The notes under the pieces: model-generated
Database searches by the model: none
What the model saw: the letters and a program-made list of their open reading frames with translations, nothing else
What the model was told of the DNA's origin: nothing
Translations under genes and position numbers: made by a program
Part shown: one piece after another, positions 55,851 through 64,000 of the stretch
Position numbering within the stretch: position 1 is the stretch's first letter
Layout of the letters: the number at the start of each line of letters is the position of its first letter
From: Myotis daubentonii
Taxonomy: Eukaryota > Chordata > Mammalia > Chiroptera > Vespertilionidae
Direction of reading: 5' to 3'
Assembly: GCF_963259705.1 (NCBI RefSeq)
Contig: NC_081851.1
Location: forward strand, 61,774,855 to 61,838,854
DNA: 64,000 bases

Positions 55851-57182
55851 GTGAGTTAGAGAACTACGAAAATGCACTATGACAGTTTCTAAGTTCAATG
55901 GGCACATGGAATATTCTATTCTCCACCTAACTTTTTCCTTTGGTTCTCTCAATCAATGCAAATAAATCTCACAATTCTGAGTGCTTTTTCCTTTGCAGGT
56001 AATGCCCAGCCATTTCAAGCCCTCTCCCCGTGATTATTGTGTATGTCTGGTAGCAGCCAGATCAGTAGCCCTGACGTCAGGAAAATGGCTCGGACAGGCA
56101 GCCTGTCTGCTGCTTTGATACACCCTATAACCAGAGGGACAACTGCCAGTCCAAACAGATCCCGCAGATTGTGGCAAACCAATGCTTTCAACATGCAGAA
56201 TGAGAGCATGCTCAAACCAGCTGCCTGGGGCAAACTCAGGGTGTCACTCAGCTTGTGGGAGCTCAGCAGTGCAGAAGATGGTGTACTGAACCTGGGGACG
56301 AAGACAGATAAATTTAGGGACCCGGAGCACCCTACAACTTGATTCTTGTAATCTCTTCCCCCTACAAGGGCCCTCCTCTATCTCCTTGTGGGCAACACGC
56401 AGAAGTTGCCTGGAGGAGGAAACAATGTTTAGGAATTAATTTTTGTGGTTTTGAGAATACAGAAATACCCTCAAGCATCAACTCTACGATCTGATTTACA
56501 CACTGACTCATGTTTAATCTCTTGATTTAAAATATGTTTTTAATAAACCCTGCTATCCATCACTTTCAGCTCAAAATGAAAACACTGAGTTGGGTAGAGA
56601 GAAACAGGAAGAAGGGAGAGGGTGTGGGACCATGAGGTTGGAGAACCCGCTCCCCTCCACCTCCCCCCACCCCCCCACCCCGCCCCCGACTTCCACCCAC
56701 CTCCCAGGGTGGAAAATGGTCCAGAACAGGGAAGCAGGAAACGGAACCTCGCCACTTGGCGTTTCCCCTGCTGACAGATGTGGAAGGGGGTCCTGGGGTG
56801 AGTCAGAAACTCTTTGGGTGATGCTTTAGAGCTGCCTATGCAAATTTCAGGGGTGGGCAGAGAGGGCTTCTTCGCTACAACAGAGGAAACAACTTAAACC
56901 CAAAGGCCTTGCTGGCACCTGGGCGTCTAAAAGAGGTAGGGTGTGACAATTCTGAGGTTCTAAGAGCAAGTTTCTCACTCAAACCTGAAGGAGTCTCACT
57001 CTCTCCCTCTACTCCCTCCTCTATCAAATTTTTCTCTGCCCTTTTGCTCTTTGCCCATGTCTACATCTCACCCTCAAATGTTACCCAATGCTGAAAAATG
57101 CTCACAACTGGGGTTCTTCATTTCACTTTATTTTATATCCCCATATTTCTCATCTCTCTTCCTCGGCATTTCTTAAAATGCC
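55851..57182. other. no supported gene; CRE-like site
   Basis: Apparently unique. A 101-codon ORF at 56037-56342 has no domain. A C-rich tract (56650-56700) and a consensus CRE are the only notable features. Confidence 0.35.
56072..56079. promoter_or_regulatory. consensus CRE palindrome
   Basis: TGACGTCA, the full cAMP-response/ATF-CREB site, in non-repetitive sequence. Motif match only. Confidence 0.35.
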
Positions 57183-57204
57183 TTTTTTTTTTTTTTTTTT
57201 TTTT
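57183..57204 (-). repeat. poly(T) tract of 22
   Basis: Could be the tail of a minus-strand retroposed fragment. Sequence to the right (57205-57489) is not recognisable to me. Confidence 0.85.
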
Positions 57205-57644
57205 GAAGGAGAGAGGTGAGAGGAGGCAAGAGACAGACCGAGGGAGTTCTCTGGACCCACTGAATCTTGTTGCTGCTCTGTTGCTGAGTTGGCCACTTCT
57301 CTGAAGTCAACACCCTCAGAACCTGCTAGAAATGGATGGCCTCCCTTTGGCCAGCCCTGGGAAAGGTGGCCAGGCACAGACAGCTCACAATCAACTTCAG
57401 GCTCCTGGCTCCTGAGTTTTGATCTCCTGCTGCTTCAAGTCCCCCGGTGATTCCAGAACATGCTCAGTGTGTTTGGGAAAAGTCAGGAGGGCAATGTGAT
57501 CAGAGTGAAGTGAGTGAAGAAGAGAGTGACAGGAGGTGAGATCAGAAAGTTACAGAGGCCAGATCATGTAGGGTCTAGCCAGCCATGGCGAAGGCACTGG
57601 GTTTTATTTCAAGTGAAATGAGAAGCCACTGGAGGGTTTTGATC

Positions 57645-58100
57645 TGTGTTGGGGCTTAGGGCTCTCTTTTCCGCGTCCCGCACGGGAAAGAGATCTTGAA
57701 CCGGTTCCTTCAAGTAGAGGCGCTTTGGGATTGAGAAATGAAAGACAGACACAGAAATAGAAAGGAAAGCTGGGCCTGGGTGGGCTTCTGTCCTTTTCTG
57801 GCAGAGAGGCAGAGAGACCCAGTCCCAAAGCAGCGTGTTTATTTTATAGTCCCAATTCCCCAAAATATCAGGAGGTTTCACCAAAACTCAAGCAAGATAA
57901 GGGAGGTATTTCGGTGCTTGACTGGATTTACATAATAAAAACCCATTCCCCCACACCTGGGCTTTGAAGAGTTGAGCTGAAGGCATTCTCACCTTTTGGC
58001 CAGAAGTGCCCCCAAGAAAGGGCTATGCCCAAACCTTGGGTTCAGTCAACATAACTTGAAAGAAAGCCATGGCGCCTTCCCTGGCAGGGGGCCTCCCACA
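57645..58100 (-). mobile_element. solo LTR of a class II (ERVK-like) endogenous retrovirus, minus strand
   Basis: Plus-strand ends TGTGTTGGGGC and GGCCTCCCACA (TGTG...CACA) with a perfect 6-bp target-site duplication TTGATC at 57639-57644 and 58101-58106. Orientation is minus: a TATAAAATAAAC box reads on the minus strand (57848-57837), followed by CT-rich leader text and an end CCCTAAGCCCCAACACA. 456 bp, no internal retroviral genes. Confidence 0.9.
57837..57848 (-). promoter_or_regulatory. TATA box of the minus-strand solo LTR
   Basis: TATAAAATAAAC on the minus strand, about 250 bases from the LTR's 5' end; the likely retroviral promoter. Confidence 0.5.
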
Positions 58101-58735
58101 TTGATCAAGCAATAATATCATCTGGTTTTCATGTAAAGGACGGCTCTGGCTCCTGGGTGGAGAGGAGACTAAGGAAGCAAGGATGGAGCAGGGAGGCCAG
58201 GGGAGACATGATAGTGGCTTGACCCAGAGTGGGAGCAGTGCTCCAAAGTAGACAGATTCGGGACATAGTACGAAGGGTAAAACCAGATCTGCTGATGTCC
58301 TGAACTGAGAAAGAAGAATCAGCAACCAGGTCAGGTCAAAATCTTTCATTAACTGAAATGTTGAAAGAAGATGTGGGGGAATGCGTAGAACCATGAGTTT
58401 GTCTTTTCATATCTTCATTTGAGGTGTCTTTGGGACATCCTCATGGAGATGCCTGGAGTTCCAGGAGAGGTTAGGACTGGCGATATAAATTTAAAAATCA
58501 TCTGCACATAATTTTAGAGCCATGGGGCTAGATGAGATCACCTGGGGAGTGAGCACAGCTGGAAAAGAGGCCTATAAACTAAGCTCCAGAACATTCCCAC
58601 TTTAGGAGTCGGGAAATAAGAATGATGTAGCTAAGGAGACAGGATGAGAGATTGGTGAGGTGGGAGAACCAGGAGAAAGTAGTGAGCTAGAGGCCAGTGA
58701 GTGAGCAATCAACCAAGTCCTTTTCTCTGAGAACC

Positions 58736-59292
58736 GAGTGAATGAAAGGAGACTGAGAATTACATCAGAGTTCCAAGCTATGTTCTGCAGAGCCCTAGGT
58801 TTCATGGAGCCCCCGTGAGGGTGGGTAGGGGTGGTGGGGGTAAGCAGGGTGGTGGGGTGGGGTTGAATGAGGCTTAGCCAACAGGGTTCCAGGCCTCTTT
58901 CCATGCTTCAACCAGGCCTGCTCCTCTTTTAACTTCGGGGTTCTGTGAGATTTCCTCTGAAGAAAAGGTTCTATGACTTACAACAACAAAAAAATGTTGA
59001 AAATTGTTGGAGCACATTCTACTTCTGGGAGAGAAACTAGAATGTGGAGAGGGACTCTCTCTGAAGCACTGCCCCCAGGGAAAGACCTGAAGCCAAGGGT
59101 GGTCATTTCTAATGCCTCTTTCAACTTGGATTCCACTTCCTTGATCCCAGCCCCTGAACAACAATCTCAGTGCAGAATCTTCCCATGCTCTGGTCTGGTC
59201 TGATAATGATCTTGATGGAGACCTATGCCCTGGCTGGCCCCCAGGCATGGACTTGATAGCATGATGGGCCTTTGAGAAGTGGTATAAGAAAC
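58736..59292. other. no recognisable feature
   Basis: Apparently unique with a GGTGG-rich patch (58817-58862). A 124-codon minus-strand ORF (59248-58874) lacks domains. Confidence 0.35.
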
Positions 59293-59300
59293 ATCTAGTT

Positions 59301-59452
59301 CAGTGGTCGGCAAACTGCGGCCCCTTGAGTGAGGCTCTTCCACAAAATACCACGTGCGGGCGCGCACGTACAGTGCGATTGAAACTTCGTGGCCACACTC
59401 AAGGGGCCACAGAGCCGCATGTGGCTCACGAGCCGCAGTTTGCCGACCACTG
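59301..59452. mobile_element. 152-bp non-autonomous hAT element
   Basis: Reverse-oriented sister of 8858-9009. Ends CAGTGGTCGGCAAACTGCGG and CAGTTTGCCGACCACTG. Perfect 8-bp target-site duplication atctagtt at 59293-59300 and 59453-59460. Confidence 0.95.
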
Positions 59453-59460
59453 ATCTAGTT

Positions 59461-59945
59461 GATCAAGTGCTTCCCGGAATGCATTTTTGGCAGACGTTCT
59501 GGACTGAAAGTTCACGGTGAGTCAGCAAACTCTTCCTTCTCCTGCCATCCCCGAGGTTCATCAGTTTCATAGTCTGTCTGTCCTCAGGCGTGTTCCGAGG
59601 TCTCATCCGTGACTGCCAGCCTCCTGTAGCAAAGAATTTACCTTTCCTGTCAATGTCTAAGTGCCCTCAATTTCTTGGTTATTCAGACACTGTAATCTCT
59701 CTGTCTTCCTACCGCGATAAAACGCTAACAGGTTTAGGCATCCAAAGATGCCCCTCCTTAGGATGTAGTTTTCTAAGCTATGGTGTTTGAAACCCTCATA
59801 TCTTTTGACCGCAATCTGTGGATATACACTTGCGATATAGGTCCGGGGAAGAAACATCATGATCCTGGAAAAAATCTGAGCATGGGGGAAGCAACTTTGT
59901 TTGCTTTGGAGAAACTAATTTCCAACACCAGGATCCCACTACAAG
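59461..59945. other. no recognisable feature
   Basis: Apparently unique sequence. Confidence 0.35.
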
Positions 59946-59960
59946 AAAAAGAAGCATGAG

Positions 59961-60274
59961 CCCTAGCCAGTTTGGCTTAATAGATAGAGCATCGGCCCTC
60001 AGACTAAAGGGTCCCAGGTTTGATTCTGGTCAAGGGCAAGTACCTCTGTTGCAGGCTCAATCCCCAGCCCTTGTCAGGGCGCATACAGGAGGCAACCAAT
60101 CAATGTGTCTCACTCACACTGATATTTCTCTTTCTCTGTCCTCTGTTTCTCCCTCTCCCGTCTACTCTCTCAAAAAATCAATGGAAAAATATTCTCCAAT
60201 GATCCTCTCGTAAGGATTGATACAGAAAAAGGAAGAAAAAAAATAAAAAAAGAAAGGAAGAAAGGGAGGAAGGG
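59961..60274 (+). mobile_element. VES-related SINE with stem-loop extension and long purine tail
   Basis: Head 'agccagtttggcttaataga', B box 'caggtttgattctgg', then 'aaaatcaatggaaaaatatt' and the stem-loop ATCCTC TCGT AAGGAT (60202-60217), ending in an A/G-rich tail of about 50 bases. Target-site duplications aaaaagaagcatgag (59946-59960) and aaaaggaagcatgag (60275-60289), one mismatch. Confidence 0.93.
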
Positions 60275-60438
60275 AAAAGGAAGCATGAGCAGTTGGATTT
60301 AGGAATCTTCCAGACAGGATTTTTTAGAGCCTGAGGCATAATCTACTTTTATAACTCATGTGCTTCTCTTCCAAGATTTTGACGCTATATTTTAAGAACT
60401 TTGATGGAGTGAAGAGAACATGATAATGTTACATCCCA

Positions 60439-60886
60439 TCCTATATAATAAAAGGATAATATGCAAATTGACCCTAACATTGGAACGACCAGAATGACTG
60501 CTCTACCAGTCACTATGAGGCGCACTGGCCACCTCTTGGTCCCTTTCCCCAGCCGGAGGCTCTGATCGCCCAATGGCAAATGGGGAACCGGGGGTGTGTG
60601 GTGGGGGATGCAGGTGGTGCCAGGCCAAGGCCCCCACCCCACCAGTCGCCCCACACACAGAGGGCAACCTGTGGCGGGGGCAGGGCCAGCAAGCGGGTGG
60701 AATGGCCAACCTTTTGGTTCCTCCCCCACAGCAGGCAGGCTCTGATCACCCGATGGCAAATGGGGAACTGGGTGGGTGGTGGCGGTGGGCAGGGCCAGCT
60801 GCGGGGCAGCTGGGGAAGATGGCCCTGATCACAGGCCAGGCCTAGGGACCGTAACCATGCATGAATTTCATGCACCGGGCCTCTAG
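60439..60886 (+). mobile_element. 448-bp non-autonomous Helitron with an internal duplication
   Basis: Starts TCCTATATAATAAAAGG after A, ends 'gcaccgggcc' TCTAG before T, with the hairpin TGCATGAATTTCATGCA just before. Two related internal copies begin near 60540 and 60715 (shared text 'aggctctgatc', 'ccatggcaaatgggg'-like). Long GC-rich ORFs on both strands (up to 159 codons) come from this duplication. Confidence 0.95.
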
Positions 60887-60887
60887 T

Positions 60888-61670
60888 GTAAGGTAAGAAT
60901 AAAGGCGGCATGGTACCATGCCTCAGGTTTGTATATAAGTCACCTAACTCGCTTGCTGTGGTGAACTTTTGTGTCTCTTGTCTGTACAACATCCTTTCTC
61001 TAGCCCTTCCTTTGGGGATCCCCCTGCCTGATCTTCATCCTGTGGTCTGGTGAAGCTAACCCTCCCCACATCCCCGTCTGCTGGGGTAAGCATGAGCCAC
61101 AGGCCAAGGTCAATCCGTGCATTTCATTCCCCAGCCTAGAAACTGGGTCAGGGGTGGACCTAGCACCCCACGTGGGCCACTGGCAATCAGGCCTAGGAAT
61201 TTGTGGAACTGTGTGGACAGGAGATGGCTACTCTCCTTTCATTAAAATCGGAGCTGTGGGGATTTGAGCCTGGGGCTACCAGCATTCATCTTGCCCAGGA
61301 TGAAAAGCTTACCTAAATTTGGGGCTGGCAAATAGGAGGGCAGAGCAGAAGGATAGGAAGATAGGATTCTGTGCCTGAACCAGAGACATGAGATAAATTT
61401 CCTTTTGTACTTGTGTAAATTTGAATTAGGGATTCTGTCACTTGTAGCCAAAAGAATCTTAAATGATGCATCCTCTCTGAATCTGGATATCTGAACCTTT
61501 AGAATGAGGATGTTTCTCAATGGAGGCACTAATGGCATTTGGTGAGACAATTCTTTATTGTGCACACTGTTCTGAACATTCCTTTTTGCTCCTGCCCACA
61601 AAATGCCAGAGCACCCTTCAGTAATTATGACAACCCAAAATCCCCACCACCCATCCCACTGGACATATAC

Positions 61671-61671
<1 letters not shown>
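60888..61671. other. no recognisable gene
   Basis: Apparently unique. 'gtatataagtcacctaactc' (60930-60950) resembles a TATA-type promoter by chance. The 165-codon minus-strand ORF ending at 61242 passes through the (CA)n tract and has no domain. Confidence 0.35.

Positions 61672-61717
<46 letters not shown>
61672..61717 (+). repeat. (CA)n microsatellite
   Basis: About 22 CA units. Confidence 0.96.
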
Positions 61718-62558
61718 CCTCAGTGCCCCCTAGGGGCATGTACTCCCCCCATTTGGGAACAAATCAACTAGAAAATCTGAGGCCTCTTTTAACAAAGGTG
61801 AAATTAGCCATATAATATACTAGAAATCAAATTCCCTAGGGTCTAGTGTTACGTCAACTGAGAATAAGTTAGTCTCTATGTTCACTTATTTAAAAAATGA
61901 GGGCACTAATATATAGCTATATGGATGGGTAAACCTATCAAAGGACCACTTATGATAAATTACTCATTTCAATAACTCTAGCATAACTTCAGATGGATTC
62001 TTCACATTCCCAAGGGAAATATCCTAAACACTTTTGAGTAACATTACAGCTTATAATTTATCCCCTCAGAAAACATTTTTTAAAAACCCAGAAGTTTTAA
62101 AAGGATCTTTTCATACTCTTAATTCACCTATCAATAAAGAATCAAAATACTTATGAAGCTACTCTGTATTTTTCTAGACCTCTTCAATTACATCTCCAGC
62201 CAGAGAGATTGGCTTAGAAGGTGTGGAGAGTGCTGGGGAGTCAGGGTTTTTTGCAAACAAGTGGCTTTTATTGTTTCCCAAGTGTTAACTGCGTGGATGA
62301 CTCGAGAACAGTGAAACTGATGGCTGGTAGTCAGCTAAACTCACTTACTTCTCCAGCCAAACTCGGCTTGAATAAGTTATTACATGTCATTCTTTGTTAT
62401 CAGAAACCACAAATGTTAAATCCTCGAATGCCAAGGACCTCTTGTGCCCCAAGGTGCTCTGTCAATGAAAGAGAATAAAGGTTTCAGTGCTGTTCATAAT
62501 GTATTGGCTGTACAGTCTATTTTTCACATTACCTTTGTAATCTTTGTGAGTTTTCTGG
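61718..62558. other. no supported gene
   Basis: Apparently unique. An AATAAA at 62474-62479 after 'gtcaatgaaagag' could be a polyadenylation signal, but no upstream exon is recognisable. Confidence 0.35.
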
Positions 62559-62588
62559 GTTTTGTTTTGTTTTGTTTTGTTTTGTTTT
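62559..62588 (+). repeat. (TTTTG)n microsatellite
   Basis: Five to six units of GTTTT. Confidence 0.92.
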
Positions 62589-64000
62589 AAACCATGGTGT
62601 GTTTTTTGTTTGTTTGTTTCTCTTCTTGCCAATTGTGTGCTGTTAATATTAATACTCCAACAAATGGTCTAAACTATCCACTGGCAAATTTGGAGATGTC
62701 AGAGAGTGGGCTACATTCCATGTGTTGCCTTTGAAATATGAGCACAGCGACATGACTTCACATTGCGTGAGCACACCAACCAAACTCAGGCAGAAGGCTA
62801 CAGCCACGACACAGACGGTTCTTTCATCTCAGCCCTCTTCAAAACCGCCATGAATTATTGTGTTGGATCTAGTGCCAAGATCCTGGGGCCAATTTCCACG
62901 TTTAGGAGGATGTGAGGGGTATCTTACACCACCCTACTGGCTCACCCAGCTACCGGCCTCTCCTCTCCACCTCAGCCTTTCTGCAAAACATGGAGGTAGC
63001 TGCACCCTCGGGTGCCCCTCGCAACAAAGCAGTGCTTTGACTATTTGAAGATGTACCAGGGAAGTCAGAGAAGTGAGACAGCAGGGAGAAGTAAGGGGGG
63101 GCAGTTAAACCACTTCAAAACTACTTGTAGGACTTCAGACTACAGAGAACGTAGTGACCCCCAAACTCAGAGTGAAACCTCACTCTTTCGTACATTCATC
63201 TTAGAAGCCAGAAATTGGTGAGAAGGCTGGCTGTGAAAGCACAGCCCCAGCCCTTCATGAAAAGCAAATGTAAGTCATTTCCTCAATTTATCCATGTGAG
63301 CTGAGCTTTGCATGACTCTGGCTGCCACAAATCGTCTCCCTCATCTTCTCTTTGTGTCCTTTGTTCCCACACCATCATTCCTCAGATTTAGGGCTTGCAG
63401 AGAAATGAGATTTCATTTTCAGCAGAAGATACCATGGCCAAGCCTCATGTGGGGCTGTCTGTACATCAGAGAAATGGAAGTGTCTTGTGTTTTGCCTGCT
63501 GCCCAGGTCCCCTCACCCCCCGCCCTTTATAATAAGTAATCGTGTCCAGCTGGGCCAAGTTGACTGAGCGAATGTTGGGTGTTCGTGTGATTTTGCTGCA
63601 GTGCCACAATGAATGTACCTCTTTGATGGAAGAAAGAAGGTCCATGGTATAAAGAGTTTAACGGTTTGGAGTTGGAGCTGGAAACATGGGTTGCTTTGTT
63701 CTTAGGACAACTGCTTCCCCATCTAAAACATGTCTCCATCTTAAATGATCTTTTTCTTTTCAAGCCACAAGCCTCAAGCTACAACAACAGGCTCGTGATC
63801 CGTTTTTTAATGCCAAGGTTATGAATACTCTTTTATGAATATTCTCCTTTGAAGTCATTTCTCTTGAAAAAGAAAAAAAATAGCCCTATGTATTGCATAA
63901 AACCATGCCAATTGTTTTCTTAGGGGTAATGCAATGCTCCAAAATTCACATAGAAAAATTCCAAATACAACATAATATTTATGGAATTCTGCCTTCACAG
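62589..64000. other. no recognisable gene or repeat
   Basis: Apparently unique to the window end. ORFs of 62-78 codons carry no domain I recognise. Confidence 0.35.

Larger units (their letters stand above)
57490..58735 (+). repeat. ancient interspersed repeat split by a solo LTR
   Basis: The left part (57490-57644) holds 'ggccagatcatgtagggtct' and 'gagaagccactggagggttt'. The right part (58101-58735) resumes with 'atcatctggttttcatgtaa' and later 'ggggctagatgagatcacct'. The two parts read as one element when the LTR and one 6-bp duplication are removed. Family not assigned. Confidence 0.65.

Noticed and set aside
60930..60950. TATA-type promoter 'gtatataag'
   Set aside because: No transcript evidence or downstream exon; such strings are common by chance.
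60513..60992. 159-codon minus-strand ORF and its overlapping GC-rich frames
   Set aside because: They lie largely within the Helitron at 60439-60886; long frames come from the GC-rich duplicated interior.
61242..61739. 165-codon minus-strand ORF
   Set aside because: It begins in a (CA)n tract (VCVCV string); the remainder has no recognisable domain.
62474..62479. AATAAA as the end of a host gene
   Set aside because: No recognisable exon upstream; an isolated hexamer is not enough.

Overview
The window is vertebrate nuclear DNA from a bat, almost certainly a vesper bat (Vespertilionidae). It contains about 16 copies of a tRNA-derived SINE of the VES type, five Helitrons of the HeliBat type, five short hAT elements (including two SPIN-like copies) and two mariner-type MITEs. 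This mix of old mammalian repeats (L1M, L2, MIR, MLT1) with young DNA transposons is characteristic of vesper bats. All family names come from recognising sequence, not from a database search.

I found no intact host protein-coding gene. Every open reading frame is short, or lies in a repeat or microsatellite. Two gene-like objects can be supported. One is a processed ferritin light chain (FTL) pseudogene at 3908-4790, with a lost start codon, frameshifts and a recognisable fossil iron-responsive element. The other is a full-length half-L1 (HAL1) retrotransposon on the minus strand at 27206-28527. Its ORF1 is open except for one internal stop.

Layout. 1-5 kb: a VES, L1 and older repeats, a SPIN-like hAT, the FTL pseudogene and two microsatellites. 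5-11.9 kb: mostly unique sequence with a MIR, an L2 end and a 152-bp hAT. 12-20 kb: repeat-dense, with a palindrome-bearing Helitron, a 236-bp hAT and an old L1 on the plus strand split by VES elements and an inverted Helitron pair. 20-27 kb: unique sequence, MIR and L2 fragments and an MLT1-type solo LTR. 27.2-29 kb: the HAL1 and a second L1 3' end. 33-34 kb: a mariner MITE split by a class II ERV solo LTR. 35-39.4 kb: a SPIN-like hAT and a long minus-strand L1 interrupted by three VES elements and one MITE. 40-48 kb: MIR, L2, microsatellites and a hAT. 49-54.1 kb: L1 pieces and a Helitron. 57-60.9 kb: an ancient repeat split by a second class II solo LTR, a hAT, a VES and a Helitron. 61-64 kb: mostly unique sequence.

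The region reads as an intergenic or intronic landscape. Its history can be reconstructed from nested insertions and intact target-site duplications (TSDs). Possible regulatory signals (RFX-type palindromes, a CRE, octamer motifs within a Helitron) are motif matches only.
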